Source: Saposhnikovia divaricata (Eukaryota; Streptophyta; Magnoliopsida; Apiales; Apiaceae). From it: a stretch of DNA of 64,000 bases. Shown in pieces: positions 11,281 to 21,929 of this stretch (the stretch's first letter is position 1; the number at the start of each line of letters is the position of its first letter). The notes under the pieces were generated by a model. It was given only the letters and a program-made list of their open reading frames with translations. It had not been told where the DNA came from and did no database searches. Both the position numbers and the translations under genes were made by a program. Location: NCBI GenBank assembly GCA_036435485.1, contig CM071598.1, forward strand, positions 138,364,148 to 138,428,147, written 5' to 3'.

Positions 11281-12852
11281 TCAGACTTGCTTGGATCCTT
11301 TGGCTTTCTTAATTTTGTTAGCTTTAGCAGCGGAATTTGCACTATCAGAGTGTAAGCTAACTTTGTCAGAATTTACACTTGCAGAATTAACCCTAACCCA
11401 TTCCAGATTAGGTTTCAGTTCATAGTAATTATGATAAATAGCATGATAATTTCTACAAGTATAAATAGAATGCCAAGTGCTTCCACAGTGTTTGCATAAA
11501 TTCTGTGGTCTAGTTCTAACATTATCTTTCTTTACTTCAGACTTGGAAAGTAAAGAATTAATGTTTCTGTTCTTTCTCGAAAAACTAGCAAGATGGTTAG
11601 TGCTACTACAGTTATGACATGTCTTTCTTGGAGCTAAAGTAGCTAGCATTGGATAATTACCTTGAGTGATTCCTACTTTACCATTTCTGTTCTTTCTAGA
11701 CACTTTCTGTTTCTTAACAGATTTTAACTCCTTAAGCTTATGCTTGAGTTGTTTATCTGTCATTAAACCAATATTAACCTGTTTAACACTAGTTTTTACT
11801 GGTTCTTTCTTAACAGCTTCTTTTCCACATTCAAACCTAGTTTCACTTATTCCATTAACAAATGTTCCAAATTTCTTAGGTGGAAGAGGTGGTCTAATCT
11901 TGACTGTATTCTGAAACCTAAGTTCATCTTTCTCAGAATAACTCAGACCTACAGTGTCAGATTGAAAAACTTCTTGAGTGTCTTTTCCAGAGTGAGTCCA
12001 AGTTTTAATAATGTGATTTGCCTTCTCCAATTCAGATTCTAGTTGTTTATACTTACTTAACAACTCTTGTTCAAGATAGACAGCATCATCTCTCTCCTTT
12101 TGAACTTGCTGCATGTTAGCAAGTTTCTCTTCTACAACCTTATTTCTCTCTTTGAGTTCAGAATTCTCAGTTTTGATTCTCTCATTCTCTAAAGTCTGAT
12201 CCCTATAACTGATATGCAAAGCCTTAAGATATATTCTTAATTCAGTTATATCATCAGTATTATAAGCATAGGTAGTTAGAGGTACCTTGTTTTCAGAATC
12301 TTCAGCTTCATCAACAGTAGTAGCCATGAGAGCATAGTTCACATCCTCATCTGAGTCAGAGGTGTCTGCCCAATCTCTGCCTTTAGTGAAGAGTGCCTTC
12401 TCAGTTTTACCCTTCTTGCACTCAGGAGCATAGTGACCCATCTCCTTACACTTGTAGCATTGAATCTCAGACTTGTCTCTTTTCCCAGATTTGGTATCCT
12501 TTCTCTCTGATTTGCTGAAATTCTTCCTGTCAAATTTTGAATCATTCTTGGAGAATTTCTTCCCTTTCTTGAAGTTCTTGAATCCCATCATCTTGAAGGT
12601 CTTTACCATCAAAGCAGCCATTTGCATCATTTCCTCATCATCTTCAGAATCAGATGATCCATCTATATTTGAGTCAACATCAGAGTTTGATGACTCACTT
12701 TCAGAATGAATGACCAAAGCTTTTGCTTTTGATTTCTTCCTTGATGCTTCCTTCTTTGAGGGTCTTTCTTCAACTCTTAGAGCAACAAATTTTGACTTTC
12801 TGCCTGATCTTTTGCTTCTTTGTTCCATTTCTAGTTCATGAGTCTTGAGCAA
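11281..12852 (-). pseudogene. Copia gag, C-terminal part with zinc knuckle
   Basis: A 523-codon frame. Residues 1-125 are Lys/Ser/Glu-rich. A classic CCHC zinc knuckle 'CYKCKEMGHYAPEC' lies at residues 132-145 and would bind element RNA in the virus-like particle. A Glu/Lys-rich stretch (about 215-290) looks coiled-coil. Two later Cys/His pairs ('CHNCSSTNH' and 'CKHCGSTWHSIYTC') resemble the degenerate second knuckles found before protease in this copia group. It continues gag from 12924 but is separated from it by a stop and a frameshift. It ends at the protease-integrase deletion. Confidence 0.9.
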
Positions 12853-12923
12853 CCCATAGATCTCATCAATATCAGTATCAGCCAGATCATAGTTGGATCT
12901 CTAATAGTGGTTGTCTTAACATC

Positions 12924-13529
12924 CTACTTTTCAGGTAGAGAAAAAAGAAACTTGAGATTTGAATCTTCTAGATCATATTCTTTATTAACCAGTGACAGAT
13001 CATTAAGTAGCTTACAGAATCTGTCAAAGGTTTCTGTCATTGATTCTTCAGATTTAGCCTCAAAGTGTTCATACTCCCGTGTGAGTATGTTCCTTCTATT
13101 TTTCTTGATTGCAGCAGTTCCCTGACATCTAACCTCTAGAGCATCCCAGATCTCTTTTGCAGTTTTACAATTGATCACTTTGTTAGACATAACATTATCC
13201 AATGAACTATGAAGCAGATGTCTAACCTTTGCATCCTTACCAATGGATGAAATGTCCTCAGCAGTCAAATCTTTCTTCTCCTTTGGAATAGATTTAGCTT
13301 CCTGTCCAGCAGTAACAACATATAATTTTATAGGCTTATGAGGGCCTTTATAAATTCTGTCAAGATATTCTGGATCTGTAGCCTCCAGAAACATAGCCAT
13401 TTTCACCTTCCAGGTTGAGTATTCTGCTGGCTTGAGAATAGGAACCCTGATTGTCTCATATCGACTCACAGTTGCAGGTTGAGCCTTCTCAGCACTTGAG
13501 CCTGTTGTTGGAGGAGGAATTTCTGCCAT
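12924..13529 (-). pseudogene. Copia gag, N-terminal part (UBN2-like)
   Basis: 201 codons starting 'MAEIPPPTTG', the likely native start, 76 bp after the LTR edge. It carries the conserved capsid pattern of copia gag: 'EYSTWKVKMAMFLEATD', 'AKEIWDALEVRCQG' and 'FDRFCKLLNDL'. The frame ends at 12924-12926 with TAG after 'LFSLPEK', where related proteins carry Trp. A frameshift follows in 12853-12923, after which gag resumes at 12852. It would form the capsid shell if intact. Confidence 0.9.
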
Positions 13530-13539
13530 TGATTATAGT

Positions 13540-13561
13540 TTGTGTGTGTGTGTGTGTGTGG
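13540..13561. repeat. (GT)n microsatellite in the copia leader
   Basis: A run of about ten GT dinucleotides between the gag start codon and the primer site of the copia element. Confidence 0.9.
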
Positions 13562-13591
13562 ATCTTAAACTATAATAAATTAACAGATCAA

Positions 13592-13603
13592 GCTCTGATA
13601 CCA
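13592..13603 (-). other. Copia primer-binding site
   Basis: The minus strand reads TGGTATCAGAGC (initiator Met-tRNA complement), two bases from the LTR edge 'tgttaggcc' at 13606. It orients the copia element on the minus strand. Confidence 0.93.
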
Positions 13604-13605
13604 AT

Positions 13606-13981
13606 TGTTAGGCCGAATACACAGATTATAATCAACTAAGTATGAGAAAATAACAATAAGTTCTTAAATAACTTTAAAAACTGTTTGGAATTAACTTCTC
13701 TCTCAATGATGTAAAATATCACAGAGAGCTGCTTAGGTTACAATGAAAGATATTGTATTACACGATCGATACCCTTCTAGGGTTAACCTAACTGTATTTA
13801 TAAAGATATACAGCTACGTACAATCGATAATTGATTCTCCTATAAATCAGCTATACAAATATTATCAATTATGATTGCTACACGTCTTTCTAGTCAGGAC
13901 GACTTCCTTTAACAGCTATCCAATCTTCAAAGATATCGCTTCCATAATTATCTCCAATAATTCTGTTACTGACCAGCAAAC
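13606..13981 (-). mobile_element. Copia 5' LTR, inner part (interrupted by CACTA-1)
   Basis: On the plus strand it starts 'tgttaggccgaatac' at the inner edge. It continues after the CACTA insertion at 19079-19251 and ends 'tatatttaaca', for a total of about 550 bp. No second LTR is in the window, because the element's other end lies beyond the chimeric junction. Confidence 0.88.
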
Positions 13982-15049
13982 CACTACACCATATAAGGCC
14001 TATCGTAACCCCTACCGGAGAAATGTTACCCCAATATGTTACCCTAGCTATACTACTTACATCCTGAGGTAACATTGTGTTTTTTATGTTACCTTAGCCA
14101 AAAATATGATGTTACGGTAGTTAGAAAGTGTTAAAGCATGTAACATAAATATGTAAGTGTTACACTAGAGTTGGTCATGACAACTCTTTTCATCTAATTT
14201 AATTTTTTTTAATATTTTTTTAAAATTCCCAAAAATAAATTTAATTTTTAAAATTTGTTAACTTTTTTATAAAATGAGTTGGAAAATTATTTTATTTTTT
14301 AAAATTAATTTTTTTTCAAAAAATAATTTTTTTTCAGAAATTGTAATATTTTTTAGAAATTATAAATTTTTTAAAATCCTGCTCACAATTTTTTTGTAAA
14401 GATTTTTTTTTGAATTGTTAAACTTTTTCTCGAATTTTTTAAAAAAATCGAATAAAAAAGTTTTTATAAAAAAATATCAAAATTAATGTTTTTTTAATAA
14501 ATACTTTACGTTTGTGTAGTAAATTTTTTAAATTAAATTATAAGTATTTTAATAAAATATTATTAACAAATAAATAGTTTTTCAAAAAAAAAACAAAAAA
14601 ACAAAAAAAATCAATGTATATTTTGGTGGGATTTTTTGTTGGGCTGGGCGGGAGGTTTTGGGGGGATTTTTGCTGGGCGGGATGTTTTTGTTTCGGTTGA
14701 GCGGGATATAGATTAGGTCACTTTACTTTCCCCAAATCACTTTACTTTCTATCAACACAGCAAAATGAGAGTAGCCGACTTCTGTACCCAAAGACGAGAG
14801 CTGTTTTAAAGACGAGATTTTCTGTTTTTTCGGTTAACACTTCTCAGCAATTAGGCTTCGGGCTTCTTCTCAGATTGCAATTAGGGCTTCTTCTCCAATT
14901 AGGTATTTTCTGTTTTTTCATTTTGATGTTGATTTGGTGTAAGCCTATGTGTGTAAGCCTCTATGTAAGCCTCTATGTTTGTTCTCTGTTTTTGTAAGCC
15001 TATGTGTTTTTGTAAGCCTCTGTGTAAGCCTATATGTTGTGTGCTAGAA
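13982..15049 (+). other. CACTA-1 left arm: subterminal repeats and AT-rich region
   Basis: 14000-14170 holds repeated 'gttacc', 'gtaaca' and 'gtgttac' motifs. 14170-14620 is very AT-rich with long A and T runs. 14630-14700 is G-rich ('gggctgggcggga'-like). 14800-15040 has repeated 'ttcttctc' and 'gtaagcct(c/a)tatg' units that look like a leader. No protein-coding region is recognised. Confidence 0.7.
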
Positions 15050-15809
15050 CAACTCAGAAGGAGGGCATGAAGAAGTCCGGAGCCAATATGGTGTCAGTAG
15101 CCAATCTGGCCCTGGTGGAAATAGTGATGATCAAGGCGTTGTGTCGGCAGCTGCTGCAGCTAAAGCTCTAGGAAAAAGAAAGTTACACCCTCTGGATGAG
15201 AATATTACTGATGATCAGCTGGAAGCGTAAGTTTTGTAAACTAATATCGTCAATTTATTCTATATAAAAAAGCAAGCTAGCAACAAACTGTGCAAATACG
15301 AGTACATAATCATATTATTGCTTTTTTTTTTTCTTTGTTTTTTTAACTCAAATTAGTCGCTTCAAGCACAGTACACACCTTGAGGCGAATCAGGGAGAGG
15401 AGCTTGTTAGATAGAGGATGGCTGGATTAGAATTGCCGGAATCTAGTCAAAGGGTAGTAAAACTAATCTTCTTAGTGTTGTGTTTTAGTTTTTACCATCA
15501 TCTCGATTGTTAGAATAAAATATAAGATCCCGTTAAGACCTCTTGATTAAGTTCATTATCATGTCATCTTTCTTGTACCTTAGTTTTTCTAGCACACAAC
15601 ACATTATACGAAGTTTCTTTCAATTATATATGCATATTGTTTAAATTCAACATGGTCCATTTTCTTTTCTTGACTTTCTTCTCTCTTTGTTTATAAATTT
15701 GTAATTTGAAAAAAATAGAAGAAGAGATGTATGATATTGCCTGCCATGGACGAGCCAAAGATTGACAAGGCTCTGACAAGTTACAATATTGTAAGTCCTC
15801 ACTGATCTG

Positions 15810-16151
15810 TTGATCGCGGAAATGCAAGTATGTACTCGTAGTTCTAATTCAGAGGACAGGCATAACTTGCTCAATGAAATGACGGCCAACAAATTTCAGG
15901 AAGCAATAGTTGAGCTTGTACGGTTGGCAACAGAAGAGCTGAGAGTGATGGCTGTAGTCACTGAACCGCTGTGGAGGTACTGTCCCGGTGCTGATGATGG
16001 AAGCAGATTTCTTGATAGAAGGGCATACCGTAAAATCTTTCCAAATCTTGTGTCCCAAGATTTCTTGATAGGCTTTGAATCTGAAGCTTCTCGCGAGACT
16101 ACCAGGGTTGAATTGAGCCCCAAGCAGCTTGTCAATCTTTTGATGTCCGCG
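15810..16151 (+). pseudogene. HD-ZIP IV START domain, first recognisable exon
   Basis: Encodes the N-terminal half of START: 'AIVELVRLATEELRVMAV', 'TEPLW', 'FLDRRAYRKIFP', 'SEASRETTRVELSPKQLV' and 'LLMSA'. It ends at 16151 before 'gtcagt'. Joining to 16243 ('SKWSFVFSAIVAKA') keeps the frame and restores the usual family pattern. The exact 5' border is uncertain because the upstream coding sequence is too degraded. Confidence 0.88.
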
Positions 16152-16242
16152 GTCAGTGTTACTTATCTTCTTTTCTATTTTATTTTGCATTATTGATTTA
16201 GAAGTGATGTGTACTTTCTAACTTATCTTGTTTGCTTTTTAG

Positions 16243-17006
16243 AGTAAATGGTCTTTCGTGTTTTCTGCAATTGTCGCAAAAGCTAGGACAATTGATGTAC
16301 TGATGAATCCAGGAGGAGCAAAGGACTGTGATGGAACCCTACAAGTGGTACTTCGAATTGGATTTATCTTCCCCTTGGGGTCTAATTAACAAGAACATTA
16401 TAATTCGCTACATGTTAATAGTTTTTTGAAATATAATTAATCAATCATGTGTGCGTGCATGCAAATCTATTTCAGATGGATGCTAGATATCATTTCCCAA
16501 CACCACTTGTTCCAAATCTCGACACCTGTTTTGCAAGATATTGCAAAAAATACTCCGAGAATGACTGGATGGTGGTTGACGTTTCATTAGACAGTGTACA
16601 CTAAGGAAAACGAATGAGTTGCAAGAAAAGGCCATCAGGTTGCCTTATTCAAGGATTATCTAATGGATTCTCACAGGTGAACTAAATGCATCATTATTAT
16701 GTATCTTATCTTATAAGCTTGATAAATACTTTCTTTTAAAAAGCCAAAGGAGATGACTCAGTTGTAATATGTGTATATATAATTACTTTACCTATCTATT
16801 GTTTACTCATGTTATGTTTTTCAAGATTACATGGGTTGAGCATGTAGAGGCGGACCACAGGGGTGTTAGCACGAAGTTCCAAAGTCTGGTATTTTCTGGT
16901 ATAGGATATGGAGCCAAGAGATGGATCTCAACTCTAGATAGAGTGTGTAAACAGTTGGGAACTAACATCTCGATGAATGCCCCTCTAAGAGACTACAATC
17001 AACTAT
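16243..17006 (+). pseudogene. HD-ZIP IV START domain, exons 2-4
   Basis: Exons 16243-16347, 16476-16676 and 16826-17006 with GT/AG introns. They encode 'LMNPGGAKDCDGTLQV', 'PLVPNLDTCFARYCKKYS', 'DWMVVDVSLDS', 'KKRPSGCLIQGLSNGFSQ', 'ITWVEHVEADHRG' and 'GYGAKRWISTLDR'. An in-frame TAA at 16602-16604 in the middle exon breaks the protein. Otherwise the family alignment is continuous. Confidence 0.88.
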
Positions 17007-17103
17007 GTACGTGAATCTCCATTTAATGAAACTTCAAGTTTAAAATTTCCGCTGCTTAATAATGAAACAGTATCTCCTATATGAATTTTTGTTTTTTTCA
17101 CAG

Positions 17104-18371
17104 TGATGTCAAGTGATCAAAAAGCTTGGAAATTATTATCGAACCTTGCTGAGAGAATGGTGTTCAACTTCAAGTCAGGAATTAGCGGTTCAATTGGGAA
17201 ATGGGAAAAACTATCAGGACACCCTACTGACAATATTAGGGTCATGATTAGAAGGATCGTGGATCATCCCAGCCTGCCTAGAGGTACTCTGGTATCTGTT
17301 GCTTCGTCATTTTGGCTTCCACTGTCATCGAAGTCTGTGTTTGATTTCTTCCGTGATCACAAATCAGGAAGTGAGGTATCTGCACCTAAAATTAATGCAT
17401 TTTTAACTATTATTAGAAAGAATATTTCATTATTCATTCATCTTAATTCTCATCTATAATATAAATAAATTATGTTATCTTCATTAGGTTTAAGGCATCA
17501 TATCAGTGCACATATAGAGACTTAAGACGCATTTATGATTGTAACTAGACTTCATTATGTGAACTGTCTATATTAGAACTACTTCTTCCATAGTAGTTGG
17601 TATAACGAACAACAATTTAGACGTGCATTGTTATACGTAATTGAAGCAAATTTACATTCATCTATATAGTTAGATTCCACACTAGTTGTTACTCCCTGTT
17701 GTATGCTGATAACTAATAATCAGACCTTCATATTCCACGTACAGCCTCTGATTCCATACACTGATAGGGAGTGGGAGGTTCTCTCCAGTGAGAATGTCGT
17801 AGAAGAAGTTTGTCACATTTCAAGAGGCCAGGAACCTAGCAATTGTGTTTCAATACACAAGGTCCTGGTAAGTGCATATGTATACAATTTTTATTTCAAT
17901 ATTAGTAGAAGTAAAAAAGGGAAAGAATGATTTTCTTATTAAGCATTTAGCTGAAGCTGACCATCACAATTTTGTTTTTAGGCTGAAAACTCGAGCCAAG
18001 AGAACATAGTATTACTGCAAGAAAGTTGCAGTGATCCAGTATCTTTGTACATCGTTTATTCCCGCCTAGGGACTGAAGAGGTTATGAATCTGATTTTGAG
18101 TGGAAGAAATTCAGATAACCCCCGCATTCTTCCATCAGGAATTGCAATACTTCCTGATAGACCCGCATCTGGAACAGAAGGGTCCAGTGGATGTTTACTG
18201 ACCGTATCCTTTCAGTTATTGGTGGATGGTTCTCCAACATACGTGCTGCCTGATGGAATGCATTCCAGAGTAACCAACCCGGACTTCACAGTTGATGTCG
18301 AGCAGTTGTGTGCAATTGCTACAAGTGAAGCTAATGATGGTACACCTATCACTGGAGGCAGTAGCTTCTAG
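17104..18371 (+). pseudogene. HD-ZIP IV C-terminal region, exons 5-7
   Basis: Exons 17104-17375, 17745-17867 and 17982-18371. They encode 'KLLSNLAERMVFNF', 'PLSSKSVFDFFRDHKSGSE', 'EWEVLSSENVVEEVCHISRG' and 'ENIVLLQESCSDPVSLYIVY', up to 'TGGSSF' and TAG at 18369-18371. Exon 6 as joined adds about nine residues ('PLIPYTDRE') before the conserved Trp, suggesting a shifted acceptor site. No stop is seen in this part. Confidence 0.86.
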
Positions 18372-18610
18372 TATCACTGCTTTCTAAGTTTAAGCTTCTA
18401 GTACATTATTTAACTTAGAATTGGGATGTAAAAGTACTTATGGATGTTAACTAGCTTTTATCTTCTAATTCGGATGTTAAATTAGTTTGTTTTGTTTGGA
18501 TGTTGAATCATAATTTATAAGTTTGTTTGGATGTTGAGATTGATCTCTTTGTGGTTGAATGGTATTTTGGGATTGTATACTTTCAAAGAGGTGATGTTCA
18601 ATTGTTTTTT

Positions 18611-18718
18611 GTTAAAGTGTTACATTAGCATGTTAAAGTGTTACATTAGACTGTTAAAGTGTTACATTAGCCTGTTAAAGTGTTACATTAGACTGTTAAA
18701 GTGTTACATTAGCCTGGT
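18611..18718 (+). repeat. 21-bp tandem repeat near the right end of CACTA-1
   Basis: About five head-to-tail units of 'gttaaagtgttacattagc' plus two variable bases (cat, act and cct variants alternate). The core 'gttacattag' resembles the element's subterminal motif 'gttaccttag', so the array looks like an expanded subterminal repeat. Confidence 0.88.
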
Positions 18719-18728
18719 TAAAAAATAG

Positions 18729-18816
18729 GGGGCACAGGTGGGGTCCACAGGTGGGGTCCAGTAGTGGGACCCACTGGTGGGCCCAGTAGTAGGGCCCACT
18801 GGTGGCCCCACTTTTT
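18729..18816 (+). repeat. GC-rich short repeats 'ggtggggtccac / gtagtgggaccc'
   Basis: Repeated 'caggtggggtc', 'cagtagtgggac' and 'cactggtgggcc' units with internal inverted symmetry (ggtgg...ccac). It is strongly GC-rich against the AT-rich surroundings of the CACTA right arm. Confidence 0.8.
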
Positions 18817-19075
18817 TAAAAAAATTGAAGCACCCTAAGGTAACCGAATTTTATGTTGCAATATGTCATTTTTATGTTACAGTAGACCTCTAAGGTAACC
18901 GATAGGGCATGTTACCCTAGGGGTGAAATATGTTACCTTAGGTACCCTAGGGTAAAATCGAAAATTGTAACATATAATTTATGTTACCTTAGCCCAAAAA
19001 TAGGTCTATAGTAACATTTTAGCACCCTAAGGTAACATAATTTTTTGGTTACCGAAGGCCTTATATGGTGTAGTG
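18817..19075 (+). repeat. CACTA-1 right subterminal repeats and terminal inverted repeat
   Basis: Many 'ccctaaggtaac', 'gttaccctag' and 'gttaccttag' copies in both orientations lead to the terminal repeat at 19056-19075. These are the expected binding sites for the CACTA-encoded DNA-binding protein, by analogy with En/Spm. Confidence 0.85.
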
Positions 19076-19078
19076 AAC

Positions 19079-19251
19079 GCTTCTGTTCAATAGAGTTTAG
19101 CTGCTTCCTCTCGTCAGCGTATAGCAAACTCTGTCTAGCTTCCAACTGTCAGAGTTTAACTAAACTCTGACTGCTTCCTGTTTCAAGTTAAACTCTGTTT
19201 TTCCCTGTAAAACTTAAACACTGATATTAACTATATCAATTATATTTAACA
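19079..19251 (-). mobile_element. Copia 5' LTR, outer part
   Basis: Continuation of 13606-13981 after the CACTA insertion. It contains repeated 'aaactctg' elements and ends '...tatatttaaca' at 19251. The next bases 'attta' (19252-19256) are the expected right copy of the copia target duplication inside D's LTR; the left copy is beyond the chimeric junction. Confidence 0.85.
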
Positions 19252-21915
19252 ATTTAAGAATGAATATCATATGCCCTTCGCTAAGGGTCATACCAAAACA
19301 GTCCGGCTTATAACTGATAATTCGTATCTAGTCTATAAGCCAATAGAAATTCAGGGAACAGGTATCATAATATAATTCGACAATAGGCATGCATGCTATG
19401 GCATATGTAAGATGGCAATCACATATATATATATTATCACAACAACAGGTTCAAAGTTTTGAACACTTGCCTGGTAATCGGGTGTGGGTGGAGATAGCGT
19501 GCCCTGGGTCTGCTCGATGATCTATAAACAATCAGAACATTCGAGATTAACCACTTAACACCTTTTAAAGGTCTAGGTATAAACTTCACTTAAATCGAAA
19601 CACGTTTTCGAATTATCTCGTTATACACCTTTTAGTGTAACTCTTTTTATTACCGCTACGATCCGACATTTGTTCACTATTACGACATGTCATCATACCC
19701 ACACTACGTACATACTTAAGTCGTATAATTTCTAAATTCGATTGATTACGAACCGATATTATACCTCGAGTTTTATCGTTCGTTTTCTAAGTGTTTTACC
19801 AAAGTTATAACCAAGCGGGTTTTTAGGGGTTCGTTCGCGTTTAACTTCGATTCAAACATTTTTATAAAATCGGAAAACGATCTGTTTGACATGTGGTTTT
19901 CTTTCATACCTTCCTTCTGACCTCTAGTATTTATTTACCAAGATTTGCCACTGAGTAACATGCTTTACGAGGGTTCAATTGAAGTTACGAACTTTTACTT
20001 ACGGTTTCGAACCAATTTTAGTAATTTGACCATAACTCCTAAACAGTAATTCAGAATGTTTCGATTCTCACGCCAAAACGATCTATGGCTCGAGATCTAC
20101 AAGGACCAGTCATAATATTACCAAGATCAGGAAATAATATTAACTGCCATGCTTGGTTTATAAGTGTTAACAAAAATTCGGCATTACGACGGCTATAACT
20201 CGAACGATCCAAATTCATACATGCCTCAAGCACATCATCAAAGAAACTCATGGCTTAACAACATAATTTACTACTGTCAAGAGGCTCTAAGGCCAGTGGT
20301 AAGGTCTCATGACCACCATACAACATAAACATAACAAATCAAGTCTTAAACAACTATTAACACAACAATCAAGAACTCATCTTGCAACCCACTTAAGATC
20401 TCATCAAAACTTCATAAAACTCAAAGTAAGATCTAGGGTTTAGGTGAGATATACCTTCCTTGGAGTATGTACTAGCCTTATAAAACCTTGTATAGCCCTT
20501 AGAACACCTTAAACAAGCTTGGATCATCCAAAGAAACAATAAAACTAAAGTTAGTTCTTAAAAATTACTATACATCAGTTCAAAGATCTTCAAAAACGAG
20601 GCCCTTACCATGCTTTATTGGACGAGGATCCTAAATAAGAGTTGTAGAGCATCTAACCAGATTTCCAACAAGCTAAAGAACACCAAATTTCATTGAGAAA
20701 CGAAGGAGATATGGCCGTTTGAAAATCAGTCCAGAAACTGTCAAGCATCAGGACAGTTTGCTTCTTCAACTTGGGGAGGTGATTTGACTAGGCTATACTA
20801 CTTGGATTGCTATGAAATTTAGAGAGAATATTTCCCATGGAGTGGAGAGGCTTTGGTTAAAATTTGGTGATTGTATCATGGCTAGAAATGAAGATATGAA
20901 TTTTCTTCTCATGAGTGTTCTTGCTGGGCAGTTTGTACAAATGGAGAGAAATGAAGTTTGCTTGGTCTTGCTCTTGACAATAATGCATAAAGTGATGGTA
21001 ATTGGATAATATCTCATCCAAAACTACTTTAATAAAGTGATGATGCAAGGGATGATGAAATTGGGTGGACAAGTGTTGAAGATTTGGTGGTGTTTAGGCC
21101 AACCAAGTGTTTGCTTGCTAAGTACTAGTTTAATCCCTAAGTGTGCTAGTTACTTGAGTCACCACTTGGTTACTAGATATTTTCTAGTGGCTTATGCATG
21201 ACTCTTGCTTCCTCTGCTTGTTTCTTTTGTCCGGTTATTGCTCTTTTTGATTGATCGTTCGTACGAATATCTCACGGATTTCTAATTATGGTTTACCGGG
21301 AATCTTCTTAATATTAATACTATCATTCTCCATCTTTCTTACTAACTTTCGAATTTATATTCCTTAAATCCCTTCGTTAAATTCTTAAGTCTTTCAGTGT
21401 CTAGGGAACTCTCAGAGAAAATAAAAGTCCGATTTTCCAGAATCCGACAGCTTTTACATACACTTATTTTCCTCCTGGATCACTAATACGAACTCGGAAA
21501 TCCGTTCCGAATACTTCTATATAGTGTCGTCTCATAATATTCTCTTTTCCACCAAAACACTATTCATTCTTTATTCTTTACTTATTCTCTTAGGGTTGTA
21601 CAATTGTCCCTGATCTCTTTCGATCGTTCCTTAACCTTTTTACGGACCCACTGGACAAATAACAGATATCGATTTGGATGACATAAGAATAATCTTCTCC
21701 TTTAGAATTATCAAATCTCAATTCCCTAGAAGATAGATAATTCTTATCTGAAGTGTCAACCAATAGTATTCTTCATGGCATATAAACATTTGAATCCAAA
21801 TCTATTCCTTTCATTCATTATCACAATCGTTACATCATAGTCGTAATCACTATTCACCATTACCTCAGTACATAATAAAAAGTTTTAATTATATCCAAAA
21901 TTTGGGGTTCTTACA
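19252..21915 (-). mobile_element. Element D 3' LTR, inner part
   Basis: Matches 29605-32207 of D's 5' LTR over its length and ends at the polypurine tract. The outer 2.06 kb (equivalent of 27544-29605) is absent because the copia inserted here and its far side is not in the window. Compared with the 5' LTR it keeps about 36 bp near 19267-19302 that the 5' LTR has lost. The short frames at 20051-20251 and 20793-21017 (repeated at 30369 and 31120) are AT-rich LTR frames, not genes. Confidence 0.9.
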
Positions 21916-21929
21916 GTCTCCCCTCCTTA
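21916..21929 (-). other. Element D polypurine tract
   Basis: The minus strand reads a purine run 'aaggaggggagac' immediately before the LTR start TGTAAGAACCCC. It is the second-strand priming site and marks the left LTR as the 3' LTR of a minus-strand element. Confidence 0.9.

Larger units (their letters stand above)
9391..13605 (-). mobile_element. Copia element internal region (Ty1/copia, minus strand), truncated
   Basis: Read on the minus strand from the primer site at 13603: gag (13529-12924, then 12852-11281), a deletion that removed protease and integrase (about 11280-11210), then reverse transcriptase and RNase H (about 11023-9391). The 3' untranslated end and 3' LTR are missing because the sequence ends at the chimeric junction. 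The 5' LTR is 13606-13981 plus 19079-19251. The element is defective through several stops, a frameshift and the protease-integrase deletion. Confidence 0.9.
15050..18371 (+). pseudogene. Captured HD-ZIP class IV (homeodomain-START) gene, pseudogene with introns
   Basis: The encoded segments follow the order of HD-ZIP IV regulators of epidermal identity (PDF2/ATML1/HDG group). A degraded homeodomain start is split at 15050-15226 and 15357-15456 (phase-consistent join; 'DQLEA' then 'RFKHSTHLEANQGEELVR'). The START domain follows in exons 15810-16151, 16243-16347, 16476-16676 and 16826-17006. The START-adjacent C-terminal region is 17104-17375, 17745-17867 and 17982-18371. Diagnostic pieces are 'EPLW', 'SEASRET', 'RRPSGCLIQ'-like 'KRPSGCLIQG', 'ITWVEHVEADH', 'LAERMVFNF', 'ASSFWLPL', 'LLQESCSDP' and 'LPSGIAILPD'. 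Most introns have GT...AG borders and phases agree. It is broken by stops at 15412-15414 and 16602-16604, and the DNA-recognition helix and leucine zipper are not found. Introns show DNA-level capture rather than retroposition. The native factor would be nuclear and bind DNA. Confidence 0.88.
13982..19075 (+). mobile_element. CACTA-1: non-autonomous CACTA transposon carrying a captured gene
   Basis: A complete 5094-bp element. Its terminal inverted repeats start CACTACACCATATAAGGCCT (left) and are mirrored at 19056-19075. The 3-bp target duplication 'aac' is perfect (13979-13981 and 19076-19078). Both ends hold many subterminal copies of 'gttaccytag'-like motifs (14000-14170 and 18830-19060). 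There is no transposase. The middle (about 15050-18371) is a decayed HD-ZIP IV gene with introns. It inserted in the copia 5' LTR and must have been moved by an enzyme supplied in trans. Confidence 0.95.

Noticed and set aside
18611..18718. CRISPR-like repeat array
   Set aside because: Units are contiguous 21-mers without spacers, in a plant transposon arm. It is a simple tandem repeat.
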